A stretch of DNA of 64,000 nucleotides from Curvularia sp. ZM96 (lineage: Eukaryota; Ascomycota; Dothideomycetes; Pleosporales; Pleosporaceae), in contig JAJGBQ010000005.1 in assembly GCA_022457065.1 (NCBI GenBank), forward strand, positions 2,790,001 to 2,854,000, in the 5' to 3' direction. Position 1 is the first letter of the stretch. The number at the start of each line of letters is the position of its first letter. Positions 11,977-23,182 of the stretch are shown in pieces. The translations under genes were made by a program, and so were the position numbers. The notes beneath the pieces are model-generated. The model saw only the letters and a program-made list of their open reading frames with translations. It was not told the DNA's origin and ran no database searches.

Positions 11977-12447
11977 CTAGCCCAAGTTAGTCGACTGTTT
12001 AGGTAGCGATAGTCTGGTTGTCGGAAGGTCCGTACTAGGGGCAGAACTCCTCTCGGCCTGCTCTTTCGCGCGATCCTGAAAGTTTAAAATAGCAAGATCT
12101 CGATCGGCAAATGCTTGCTCTTGCGCCTTAGTCTCTAGGAGTTCTAGCTCACGTTAAGCCAGCTAAGCCTTTAAACGCGCAATCTCGATCTGCTTCTGCC
12201 ACTTCTCGCGCTAAACCTTCTCCCACTCTTCCTTAGAAACAAACAGGCTATATTTAGCCGCAATAGAAATACACCTAGCGCAGCGACTAGTCGTAGTGTC
12301 CACAAAGCAACGAAGGTTCTTTTCCTTACACCGCTTACAATAGTAAGTTATTTCGTGACCCTGCTCTTTTACACGGTTAGCACGAGCACGGCGCTCGGAG
12401 GTCGAACTCTAGGCACGAATACGGCGAGAAGACGGAACCTTGGGCAT
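11977..12447 (-). pseudogene. Antisense Zn2Cys6-like/coiled-coil reading frame in G-A
   Basis: Opposite to gag-pol, between the chromodomain and the 3' LTR, a 157-codon frame runs from an ATG at 12,447 to a TAG at 11,977-11,979. It starts MPKVPSSRR. At 12,271-12,339 it has cysteines spaced C-x2-C-x6-C-x8-C-x2-C (CKRCKEKNLRC, then SRCARC), with a sixth position x6 further on that is now Tyr, a TGT-to-TAT change. A Glu/Lys/Arg/Gln-rich, heptad-like helix follows. This is the spacing of the fungal Zn2Cys6 DNA-binding cluster. Four internal stops (TAG/TAA) are RIP-type and there is no frameshift. A matching frame lies in G-B at 20,297-20,884. Function unproven. Confidence 0.6.
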
Positions 12448-12571
12448 AGTTAGGGAGGCATAGAGGAAGGAACGCTTACGATACGACGGGCGTGCTTTTG
12501 TACTTATTTGCGCCGCTAGTGCTAAGCGACACACGGGAAAACGATAACCTAGGGTATCGGGACGATAACCC

Positions 12572-12586
12572 TAAGAGGGGGGATAA
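12572..12586 (+). other. Polypurine tract of G-A
   Basis: AAGAGGGGGGATAA directly abuts the TG of the 3' LTR at 12,587, the expected priming site for plus-strand synthesis. Confidence 0.75.
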
Positions 12587-13066
12587 TGTTACAAGTAATA
12601 GCGAAGGATCTCTCCTAGACGAGGGCCGCAGGTTGGAGACTATTAGGCGCCACGCTAAAAGGTAATGATCACCGCGGGGCGATAGTCACGTGACTGCCGT
12701 CACGCTAAGGACAACCGTCAGTAATGGCAGGAGCATATGTGATGGCAGGGAGCCATTACAGCAGACAGGACTGTCAGTAATAGCAAGGGCCGCTCTGACG
12801 GACAGGTAGATGGTAATAGGTATAAGAATAGGTTAGATTTTATTATTACACTCGTTATAGTTAACTCTTATAAGTTCTTCTCTTACACAGATTAATACTT
12901 AGTTATTCTATTAATATAGAATTAATTGTTTGTTTTACATTCGGTTAAACTCCTATAACTTCTCTCCACTACGAATCGCTAGAAAACAATCGCACGGAAT
13001 ACTTTATACAAGTCTCGCCCTAACCCGGACCGAGACTAGGTGAGTATCGCGAACCCCCGTGTAACA
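12587..13066 (+). repeat. 3' LTR of G-A
   Basis: 480 bp, the same length as the 5' LTR, ending CCCCCGTGTAACA and followed by the target duplication GCTTT (13,067-13,071). It carries more TA-type substitutions than the 5' LTR in some stretches and fewer in others, as expected from RIP acting on each copy independently. Confidence 0.96.
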
Positions 13067-13071
13067 GCTTT

Positions 13072-16000
13072 CTAGGCTAGAGGATCCGCTAACTTTAGTA
13101 ATAAGCCTGACTTGTACTATGGTAACCGCAACAAGCTCGAAGCTTAGCTTCTCTAGGTCGACCGTTACTTCTATCTCTAGGGAGATAGAATTAACGACGA
13201 TAATAAGGTCGTCTTGGCCTCTACGTACCTTCAAGGTGACGCAAAGAAATAGGCTAACCCTATTATCTAACGCTATATAGACGAATCTGTCGAAGATACT
13301 AATAATACTACTCTAGTTAAAGACTAGAACGCCTTTAAAACTAAAATATAATAAAACTTCTTACTATTTAAAGAATTAGTAGTTACGGAATAAAAGATTC
13401 AGACCTTATAATAGACTAGGCCTGCCGCTAACTACACGACCCTATTCTAACAATACGCTACGAGAATTAACTAGGACGATAACGCTCTTATGCGCATGTA
13501 TAAATAAGGTCTTAAACTCTTAGTACGTAGGGAACTTATAAGAACTAGAATCTTAATTACTAATCTAGAGGAACTTATAACTAAAGCCGTAAGACTTAAT
13601 AACGAACTTTACGAACTTATATTAGAAGAATAACTATTTATAAAAGAAACGCGTAACTAAAGAAGCTTAAATAATTAGCCTTAATAAAACTAATACTAAC
13701 GTTTATAGCCTAACACGGAGAAATAACGAAACTATACTTCTAGAACTCTAGAAGCCTACTATAGATTTAGTGTAGAACCTATGTATCTTAACAATCTTAA
13801 TAAAGGTAAAGGGCTAGGAAAGAATAATAAAGAATAACCTAAGAAGACGTTTAACTACTATAAGTGTGGCAAGGAAGGCTATATAGCACGAGACTGCTAA
13901 AGCGTAGATACAAATAAGGTTAAGCGATAGCTTAATATAATACGAAGAAAGTTAGAACTTAATAACGATAAAAAATAGAATATTATTACCTAACTAACGC
14001 TAACCGCACCTAATAGAAAGAAGAACTTCTTAAGAGATTTAAAGATATTACCCTTATAGCCCTAGAAATATCTAATGAGGATAACGAAACCCTAAGCGAT
14101 AAGGAATACAAGACACCTAAGAAAGAAGAACCTTAGACGCTAAAGATAAAGTACTAAAAAATAGCTAGTTTTAAGAAGAAATATTAACTAGCTACACTAG
14201 CACGATTACCTAGTTAAGACAATATCTACTATGTAGAAACTTAGATTTAGAAGTTAAACGAAATACTTAGATAAGAGCATATCGTATACGACTATACGTA
14301 ACTAGGAATACTACTCTTAATGTACTATGACTTATAGCATCTCCGCTCTAAGATCGACTTCTACGAGATTAAAACTACGTAAAGTCTACCTAACTACGCA
14401 CACATCTCTACTAATATTTAGAGACTATAAGAGAGAACGCACTAATATAACGAATAGCACTAATAACCCTGCTAGTAAGAAAAGATAGATATACCGCAAT
14501 AGGTATAGAAGGCATAAGAAGTCTAGACTAACAATAATATATACTAAATTAGTTAATATTAGTATAACGCGAATAACCCGCAATATAGTAGGTTGTACTA
14601 GACTACATGCACCACTAAGTTCTATCTAAAACACTAGAACGCCAAATAGAACGAAGGATAGGAATCTAAGAAGGTTTAAGAAGAATCTAGATATAAATAG
14701 AATTAGTACAAATACAATAACGATCTATATACTAAATACCTATAGAAGAAAAGAGAAACGATTTATTTTCTAGAATACGAAGATATAGTAGACGTCGTCT
14801 ATATATAGATTATATACGAAAACGAAGACGGTAATACTAGAGAGTATAACTAACTATATTAGTAAACATGCCTAAGTAATAAGTACGACAAGTACTAAGA
14901 CGCTAAAGAATATTATAGCTATAAAGAACTATAGTCTTTTTTAGGCTAGTGACGAGAAGACGCGGCCTCTCTAGGGAAATTAACTTAGTAAACTCTCTAG
15001 GATTAATTAAGCTTATAGTAAAGCTTAACGGAATATAGATGTAGGCACTAGTAGATTTAGAAGTATAGGATAACTACATTTTAGCGCACGCAGCTAAGAA
15101 AGTAGGCTTTTTATAGCTATAGAAATAAGACCCCTACCTACTATATATTGCTATAGGCGAGTTAATGCTAAAAGAAAACGAGATAATATATAAGGTTAAA
15201 TAAGTGACGCTTAGCATCTAAGAGTATAAGAAGAAAATTAATCTAGACGTTCTTAGACTAGCTATCTACGACATTATACTAGAACTTCTATAGCTATAGA
15301 AATATAACCCGCGGATTAACTAGAAGTCGAAGGTGTTTTAATTTAAGTGCTGCGGACTAGGCGTAATCGCAAGCTAGCCTAGATATTAGTAGAGTTTAAT
15401 AGTAGATAAGAGTAATATTGCTAAGTAGTATAATAACGTAGAAAGAGAAGCGTACTTAAAAAGTAGTTCTCTTAATAGGAAGCTAAATCTAGTAGATACT
15501 AATACTAGGCTAACGGATCACGAAGCTAGAGGTAAATAGGACAAGAGCGTAACTCTAGAGATCCCTAAATAATATAGAAAATTTAAATATCTATTTTAGG
15601 AAGTAGTAGACGAATAGGCGTTACTAAAGTATTAACTCTAGAACTATAAGATAGTCTTATAGGAAAGAAAGTAACTAACTTTTAGCCTAATTTATTAATA
15701 ATTAGAACGAGAACTTGTAGTACTACGAGAGTACCTAGACAAGTTACTAGCTAAAGGCTATATATAACTATTAATATCTCTAGTAGAATATCTAGTTATA
15801 TTTATACTAAAGAAGGACAGAATAGATCGACTATACGTTAACTATAGAAAACTAAACGATATTATAGTTAAGAATTAATACCTACTACTAAATATTAAGA
15901 AACTTTAGAATTAATTATCTTAAGTAAAGATCTTTATAGTATTAGATCTAAGAGACGGATACTACCTTATTAGAATTAAGAAAGGTAAAGAATAGAAAAT

Positions 16001-17729
16001 AGCTTTTTAAATAAGATATAGACATTACGAATATATAGTTATGCTATTTAGGCTTACGAACGCCCTAGCTACGTTTTAAGTACTTATTAATAACGTACTT
16101 AGACCCTATTTAGATATATTCGTTATTACCTACTTAGATAATATTCTAATCTACTTAGAGAATAAGAAAGACTATACTAGACATGTTATAGAAGTACTTT
16201 AAGCTCTTAACGACTATAGCCTTTAACTTAAGCTAAAGAAGTGTAAATTTTATAAGACTAAGGTTAACTTTCTAGGCTACGTAGTAGAGATAAATAGAGT
16301 ATAAATAAGCAAAGAAAAAATTAAAGTTATTAAGAACTAGCTAATACTAAAGAACGTTACGGACATTTAATTATTTCTTAGATTCGTAAACTTTAACTAA
16401 GAATTTATTAAAGATTACTCTAAGATCGCGACACTAATAACGCGGCTTATACGAAAAGATATCTTATAGAACTAGAACGAAAAGACTAATAATATCTTTA
16501 AGATACTTAAGAAAGCATATATTACGCTACTATACTTTAGAATATTTATTTTAGGAGTACTACTAAAATTTGAAACTAACGTATTAGACTTAGCCTTAGA
16601 AGGCTACGCTAGCATCTACATTAATAGTAAATAGCACCTAATAGTATACTACTTAAGAAAGTTCTTAGAACTAGAAGAACAATACGACGTACACGATAAA
16701 GAACTACTTACGATAGTTACATGTCTAAAATACTAGAGAGTATACGTAGAAAGCTACTTAGAACTTACTATCTATATAGATTATAAGAACTTAGTACACT
16801 TTACTACCACGAAACCTCTTAACTAACGCTAGACCTACTAGGCTAAGCTACTTAGACAATATAAATTTAAGATTGTATATATACTAGAAAAAGAAAACGG
16901 TAGAGTAGACGCTCTTAGCTAAAGACTAGATATCATAGAAACTAAAGAAGTTATCGATACCGCGATACTTAAATAAAATAAAGATAGATCTCTAGAACTA
17001 GTAAGAACTATTAATAGAATACTTAAAATTAGAAATGACGTGCTTAAAAACTAATAAGAAGAAATTATTTAATAATATTATAACGATCTAGTACACGGAC
17101 ACCCTAGGATCGCTAGAATAATAGAACTAATTTAACGAAACTACGAATTTAGCAAAATAAAGAATAAAGTCACGGCCTTTATCGCTAAATGCAAATAATG
17201 CTAGAAGAATAAGTATAGCACTTATACACTATATAGGGAAATATAAGCTTAAGAATTACTAGATATACCCTAGATAGATATTTTTATAAACTTTATAATA
17301 GGACTACTAGTCTCTAAAGACCCTATAACTAATATTAGCTACGACGTAATTCTAGTTATAGTAGATAGATTTACTAAATACGTAGTATATATCGTATTTA
17401 GGAAAGACTACAATATAGAATAACTCGTATATATATTTTACGATAGAATTACGAGAAACTATAGAATACTAAAGTTAATTACTAGTAATAGAGATAAGCT
17501 CTTTACGTTAAACTTTTAGACAACCTTAATAGTAATAATAGGAATAAAAAGAAAGCTATTTATAGCTTATTATCTAGAAACTAATAGATAAATAGAAAGA
17601 ATAAATAGAACTATAAAAATATACCTACGTATCTACACTAACTATTAGTAAAATAATTAGGTATAACTACTACTAATAGTATAATTAGTATATAATAATA
17701 AAATATTAGAATCTATAAGATAAATACTA
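13072..17729 (+). pseudogene. Gag-Pol of G-B up to the pogo insertion
   Basis: Heavily RIP-mutated. A retrotransposon-gag domain is readable at about 13,110-13,600. The zinc knuckle at 13,848-13,898 has lost its first Cys and its His to Tyr (TGC to TAC, CAT to TAT). The protease motif near 15,040 reads VDL instead of VDSG. RT spans about 15,800-16,400 with YLDD changed to YLDN near 16,133. RNase H (about 16,540-16,950) and integrase (from about 17,060) follow. The frame continues after the inserted transposon at 19,577. Confidence 0.85.
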
Positions 17730-19576
17730 ACGTAGTTCATAAGCGAGCTGATCACCCAAGCGAGCTGATCACACCCCACCAGCGCGTCGACGTTGACACT
17801 ACAACGCGTTATGTCGCAACAACGCGATCATCAATTAACTTATCCTGAATCAGATCTTCAACTTGCTCTTTCTGATGTCCAATCACAACGTGTTCAAAGC
17901 CAAAGACGTGCTGCCTCTATCTATAACGTGCCTCAAAGTACTCTATCTACTCGACGTGCTGGAATACGCCCTCGACGCGACTGCGAAGCAAATTTAAAGC
18001 GCCTAAACAAGCTAGAAGAGGAGGCTATAGTTGAGAGTATTCTTGAAGAGTCTGCGCGAGGATTTGCGCCTACAAAGCCTGACGTTCGAGCTATGGCTGA
18101 TAAACTATTGCATGAGCGAGGGAGCAACCCTGTTGGCAAGAACTGGGTTGATAACTTTGTTAAGCGAACTCCTGAGCTCCGTACGCGCTGGAGCCGTCCC
18201 TATGATCACCAGCGAGCCGCCTGCGAGGACCTAGCGGCTATCCAGCGCTGGTTCGACTTAGTCTAGAGGATGAAGTAGAAGTGGGGTATTGTAGACGATG
18301 ATATCTACAACTTTGACGAAACTGGCTTTATGATGGGCAAGATTTTATTATAGTTAGTTGTCACAAGCTTAGAGGGATATGGCAAAAAGAAGCGGGTACA
18401 GCCAGGCAACCGTGAGTGGGTTACTGTAATCTAAGGCGTGGGCGCGACGGGTCGCCGGATACCACTCTTCGTTGTCTTTGCGGGCAAGGTGCTTATCAAC
18501 GTCTGGTTTAAAGACTTACCTGCTGACTGGGTTCTTGAAGTCAGTCCTAATGGCTGGACGAATAATTAGCTTAGTCTTGCCTGGTTGGAGCACTTTGATA
18601 CCCATACAAAGAGGCATACTGTGGGTGGGTATTGACTGCTTATTATTGATGGCCATGAGAGCCACTGCTCCGTCGATTTTCAAGATCTTTGTAAGGAGAA
18701 GAATATTATTCTTATCTGTATGCCTGCGCACTCGTCTTACCTATTGCAGCCCCTTGACGTCGCCTGCTTCTCGCCGTTGAAGCGCAAGTATGGCGACGCT
18801 GTTTCAGGCTTGGCACGCAACCGCACCCACTATATCAGCAAGGAGACCTTCCTGCCAGCCTTTAAGACTGCTTTTGAGCAGTCTATTACGAAGGAGAATA
18901 TCCAAGCTGGCTTTAGAGGCGCTGGTCTAGTCCTACACGACCCATAGGCTGTGCTATCTAAGCTTGACGTAGTGGTGTAGACACCATATCAATCACCGCG
19001 ACGGGTAGCCGCCTGGGAGGCGCAGACACCACGCAACGCGCGCGAGGTTGAGGCTCAAATTGGTCTTATTCAAGAGAGCGTGAGAAAACGCCGTGGGTCT
19101 TCTGCCAATTCACTCACCGAGCAGATCGCGCAGCTGAGTAAAGGGGCTCAGCAAATGGCACATAAAATGGTGCTTCTGACAGAGAAAATTACTACTCTTT
19201 AAGCGGCTCTAGATGAATTAAACAAGCGTAAGAGCCGTAAGCGGCGATACGTACGGACAGAAGAGACTCTTACTGTAGGCGAAGTTTAAGAAGTATTGGC
19301 TGAACAGGCGGGTAGTAGTCGTGGTGATGGTGAGAGTGCGTCGAAGAGGGTTCGAGGAGAGAGGCGGTGCGGGCGTTGCAAGCAGACTGGACACAACGCT
19401 CGTACCTGCGCAGTTGAGATAGATAGTGCAAGTGATAGTAGCGATTCTGATAATTAATTTAGTATATCGTAATACTTTATCGACTATGATAAAAGACTGT
19501 GATAACGTCTTGACTTTAACGCGCTGGTGGGGTGTGATCAGCTCGCTTGGGTGATCAGCTCGCTTATGAACTACGT
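17730..19576 (+). mobile_element. pogo/Fot1-type DNA transposon, copy 1
   Basis: 1,847 bp flanked by TA (17,728-17,729 and 19,577-19,578). Terminal inverted repeats of about 58 bp start ACGTAGTTCATAAGCGAGC and contain two direct repeats with the core GAGCTGATCAC. It encodes one transposase on the plus strand and lies in the integrase region of G-B. RIP is moderate. Copy 2 (20,966-22,812) has exactly the same length but a different TIR core. Confidence 0.95.
17793..19456 (+). pseudogene. pogo-type transposase, copy 1 (RIP stops)
   Basis: Intact open part 17,793-18,266 covers an N-terminal helix-turn-helix and a CENP-B-type DNA-binding region (segment GKNWVDNFVKR). The DDE domain keeps all three acidic residues: D in NFDETGF (18,315-18,317), D in IIDGHESH (18,648-18,650) and D in LQPLDV (18,756-18,758), giving 35 residues between the last two, the DD35D spacing of pogo. 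The C-terminus has a CCHC knuckle (CGRCKQTGHNARTC, about 19,373-19,414). Around ten in-frame stops, mostly TAG/TAA at former Gln/Trp codons, interrupt the frame after residue 157. Confidence 0.88.
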
Positions 19577-20200
19577 TATTTTACGTAAATTATAGAAGAC
19601 ACCTAAATCTCTTTACTAGAACCTTACTAAGTATAAAAATAGAAGTAGCTATAGTAACGGCTAAAGAAATAAAGAAAACACACGAATAACTACGAGAATT
19701 ACTCGAAAAGGCATAACGCTAGAGTATTTCTTATATTAACTAGAAAAGAAAAATAGCATTTTAGCTAAAGAAGAGGGATAAAGTATATCTACTTACGAAG
19801 AACCTTTAAACAAAACAACTAAGTAAAGGACTAGATAACGTTAAGGTTAGACTATTTTTAATTTTAAAGTAAAACGGACTAGTAACCTATATATTAGACC
19901 TACTACTAGACGCTAAGATACACCTAAGATTCTATGTTAAGCTATTAGAACTAGCAGACCCCGAAACGCCGTTACAAGAAACATTCTACTACGAGACAGA
20001 GGAAAACGACGAATTTAATATAGAAGATCTTAGAGGATATAGAGAAATAGAAAGAAACGATTTTAGAGACGACGACTTCTACTAGGAATAGCTAGTTAAA
20101 TAGAAAGGATATCTAGAGTTAGAAAATATATAGGAACCTAAAGCTAATCTATAAAACTATTAGCAACTACTAAAGAAATACTAGAAACAAAATAATATTT
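19577..20200 (+). pseudogene. Integrase C-terminus and chromodomain of G-B
   Basis: Resumption of the G-B pol frame after the transposon: the integrase tail, then a linker and a chromodomain at about 20,010-20,180, recognisable from the EDI-type start, an aromatic/acidic core and a VKQKGYLE-like segment. Chromodomains direct chromovirus integration toward marked chromatin. RIP stops are dense. Confidence 0.75.
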
Positions 20201-20296
20201 ATTACTATACTAGAAGAGTAAAACTAATAAAAGGAAAACTTAATAAAATAAGATTCTATAACAAACTAATAACGACATAAAATGAGAAACATACTA

Positions 20297-20884
20297 TTAA
20301 GAAGAAGTAGGCGTATCGCCAGGATCGCCAACGGCCTTAGCAAACCTAGGGTCACTCTCTAAGAAAGTAGGCATGAAGACGCTCTAATCTAAGGTAGGAG
20401 TACTAGGTATAAGACTGCCCTCTAAGATAGATATCTCTTAATTAGCCCACTCTATCGCCTCTAACGCCTTAATATTCTCGACATGCTTTCCTGACTTATT
20501 AATCTACTATTGCTCGCGACGCTTTAGAATTTTCCTTTGTTTACGAAGACGATCTTTCTTCGCACGAGCCGCTAGTAAGGTATCTAACGTAGCGGACTTA
20601 GTAGCGTTAGCCTCGGCTTCCTGCTGCTTTAAACGCGCTAACTCTTAATCTAACTTTTCGAAGTTTAGAAGCGGAACCTCTACTAGCATATACGACTTTA
20701 CCCCGTTATAGAAATAATTTCTACACTCCTTCTTTAACGACGATATCTCACACTCTAGATTCTTCTTTGCGTAATACTAATAAGAAACTATCGCGATTTC
20801 TCTAGTTTAATTAATACGATTATCGATAGAATGACGATAAGTAGTAGTTCTAGAAACTATTAGTATAACGGTTTATAAGGACAT
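20297..20884 (-). pseudogene. Antisense Zn2Cys6-like/coiled-coil reading frame in G-B
   Basis: A 196-codon minus-strand frame from an ATG at 20,884 to a TAA at 20,297-20,299, in the same place as the G-A antisense frame. It has the spacing C-x2-C-x6-C-x8-C-x2-C, but positions 1, 2 and 5 are Tyr (TGC/TGT to TAC/TAT), and a further Tyr sits x7 downstream at the sixth position. The surviving core reads AKKNLEC, then KKEC. A charged helical region follows (ELARLKQQEAEAN). About eight internal stops are all derivable from CAA/CAG/TGG and there is no frameshift. Product function unknown; the equivalence to the G-A frame is the main evidence that it was a real gene. Confidence 0.55.
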
Positions 20885-20885
20885 G

Positions 20886-20906
20886 AAACTAGAAAGGGGG
20901 AGGTAG
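20886..20906 (+). other. Polypurine tract of G-B
   Basis: GAAAGGGGGAGGTAG directly precedes the 3' LTR start (TATTACG, RIP-altered TGTTACG) at 20,907. Confidence 0.7.
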
Positions 20907-20965
20907 TATTACGAACCTAAGAGACGAGGGTAAGAGTAGAAGTTAAGGAAAGAGGAATTACTATA

Positions 20966-22812
20966 ACGTGGTTCACAAGTGGGCGGCCCACCCAAGTGAG
21001 CGGCCCATGCCCCACCAGCGCGTCAACGTCGACACTACAACGCGTTATGTCTCAACAACGTCGATATCTATTAACCTATCCTAAATTAGATCTTTAGCTT
21101 ACTCTTTTTAATATCTAATCGTAACGTGTTTAAAGCTAAAGACGCGCTACCTCTATCTATAACGTGCCTCGAAGAACTTTATCGTACTAACGCGCTAGAA
21201 GACGCTCTTAACGCGACTACGAACTAAAGTTAAAGCGCCTAAATAAGCTAGAAGAGGAGGCTATAGTTAAGCGTATTCTTAAAGAGTCTACGCGAGGATT
21301 TACGCCTATAAAGGCTGACGTTCGAGTAATAGCTAATAAACTATTGCATAAGCAGGAGGGTAACCCTATTAGCAAGAACTAGGTTAATAACTTTGTTAAG
21401 AGAACTTCTAAGCTCCGTACGCGCTAGAGTCGTCTCTATAATTACTAGCAAGCCGCCTGCGAGGACCTAGCGGCTATCTAACGCTAGTTCGATCTAGTTA
21501 AGTCAATAAAGTAGAAGTAGGGTATTATAGACGACGATATCTATAACTTTAATAAAACTAGCTTTATAATAGGTAAGATTTTATTATAGTTAGTTATTAT
21601 AGCCTTAGAAGGATATAGTAAAAAGAAGCGGATATAGCTAGGTAACTAATAGTAGGTTACTATAATCTAAGGCGTAGGCGCGTTAGGTTGCCAGCTACCT
21701 CTCTTCGTTATCTTTGTAGGTAAGGTGCTTATCGACGTCTAGTTTAAAGACCTGCCTACTAACTAGGTTCTCGAAGTTAGTCTTAATAGCTAGACGAATA
21801 ATTAGCTTACTCTTACATAGCTAGAGCACTTTAATAGGCATATAAAGAGGTATACTATAGGTAGGTTTTAACTGCTTATTATTAACAGCTATAAGAGCCA
21901 CTGCTCCGTCGATTTCTAAGATCTTTGTAAGAAGAAGAATATAGTTCTTCTCTACATGCCTGCGCACTCGTCTCACCTATTATAGCCTCTTAACGTCGCC
22001 TATTTCTCGCCGTTAAAGCGCAAGTATAGTAACGCTATTTTAGTCTTAGCACGTAACCGTACTAACTATATTAGTAAGGAGACCTTCCTACTAGTCTTTA
22101 AGACTGCTTTTAAGTAGTCTATTACGAAGGATAATATCTAAGCTAGCTTTAGAGGCGCTAGACTAGTCCTACATAACCTATAGGCTATACTATTAAAGCT
22201 TAATGTAGTAGTGTAGACACTAAAACAATTACCGCGACGGGCACCTACCTAGGAGGCGCAGACACTACGCAACGCGCGTGAAGTCGAGGCTCAAATTAGT
22301 CTTATTTAGTAGAGCGTGAGAAAGCGCCGTAGGTCTTCTACTAACTCACTTACTAAGTAGATCGCGCAGTTAAGTAAGGGGGCTCAGCAAATGGCATATA
22401 AGATGGTACTTCTAACAGAGAAAATAACTACTCTTTAAGAGGCTCTTAACGAATTAAATAAGCGTAAGAGCCGCAAGCGGCGATACGTATAGACAGAAGA
22501 GACTCTTACTATAGACGAGATACAAGAAGTATTAGCTAAACAGGCGGGTAGCAGTCGTGGCGATAGTAAGAGCGCGTCGAAGAGGGTGCGAGAAGAGAGG
22601 CGATGCGGGCGTTATAAGCAGACTAGACATAACGCTCGCACCTACGTAGTTAAGATAGATAGTGTAAGTAATAGTAGCGATTCTAATAATTAATTTAGTA
22701 TATTATAATAGTTTATTAACTGTGATAAAAGTCTGTGATAAAGTGTCGACGTTGACACGTTAGTGGGGCGTGGGCCGCTCACTTGGGTGGGCCGCCCACT
22801 TGTGAACCACGT
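20966..22812 (+). mobile_element. pogo/Fot1-type DNA transposon, copy 2
   Basis: 1,847 bp flanked by TA (20,964-20,965 and 22,813-22,814), inserted in the 3' LTR of G-B. Its TIRs start ACGTGGTTCACAAG and carry two direct repeats whose core is GGGCGGCCCAC or GAGCGGCCCAC. Its degraded transposase aligns with copy 1 along its length; the C-terminal knuckle has lost Cys residues to Tyr. RIP is much heavier than in copy 1. Confidence 0.94.
21047..22693 (+). pseudogene. pogo-type transposase, copy 2 (heavily RIP-mutated)
   Basis: Collinear with the copy 1 transposase without net length change. Nearly every CA and TG of copy 1 is TA here, producing dozens of stops and changing catalytic Asp codons: the first motif, NFDETGF in copy 1, reads NFNKTSF here, and LQPLDV has become a stop plus PLNV. 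No coding capacity remains. Confidence 0.85.
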
Positions 22813-23182
22813 TATCCCTCTCTTGCGATTCTTATTTAGGCTAGCCTATATAAGCTAATAACGTGTGTTTTATAAGGCTTGGCGGAACGCTACTATAGAA
22901 CAAGTCACGTATATTTTATATGTATCACGAAGTTCTATAAAGTACTACGCGCGGAATATGGCGAAATAATATAGAACGATAGAATACCACACAAGTATAT
23001 AGGATAGGTATTGGGCTCTTATAGCTTGATGTGTTTAACTTAAGTTACGAGTACAAGTATAATACAAGAGTTACTTGCAGAGAACTGTTTATATCACCTT
23101 ATTGCTTCATCCGCGAAAACTAACCTTAGAGTCTTGACACCAGAAGTCTTATATTACTTCCACTCAAGATCCACTCTTAACA

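Larger units (their letters stand above)
5699..13066 (+). mobile_element. Ty3/gypsy chromovirus G-A, full length, nested in G-B
   Basis: A complete 7,368-bp element with two 480-bp LTRs and a perfect 5-bp TSD, GCTTT (5,694-5,698 and 13,067-13,071). It lies 52 bp inside the G-B leader. Order: LTR, primer site, gag with intact CCHC, Cys-rich block, protease, RT with intact YLDD, RNase H, integrase, chromodomain, an antisense frame, purine tract, LTR. RIP stops are scattered but key residues mostly survive. Chromodomain, self-primer and order place it with Tf1/sushi chromoviruses (family inference). It cannot encode intact proteins. Confidence 0.95.
5220..23182 (+). mobile_element. Ty3/gypsy chromovirus G-B, with three nested insertions
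   Basis: Plus-strand LTR element interrupted by G-A (5,699-13,066) and two pogo-type elements (17,730-19,576; 20,966-22,812). Removing these with their target duplications leaves about 6.9 kb. Flanking TSDs AAGAC (5,215-5,219 and 23,183-23,187) are perfect. Order: LTR, gag (from about 13,070), protease (near 15,040), RT (about 15,800-16,400), RNase H, integrase (to 17,729, resuming 19,577), chromodomain (about 20,010-20,180), an antisense frame (20,297-20,884), purine tract and 3' LTR. RIP is severe: stops are frequent, the Gag knuckle has Cys and His replaced by Tyr, and the RT YLDD is YLDN. Confidence 0.92.
20907..23182 (+). repeat. 3' LTR of G-B, split by pogo copy 2
   Basis: Begins TATTACGAACCTAAGAG and ends CACTCTTAACA at 23,182. 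The LTR parts are 20,907-20,965 and 22,815-23,182, which sum to 427 bp, identical to the 5' LTR. The target duplication AAGAC follows at 23,183-23,187. Confidence 0.93.
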
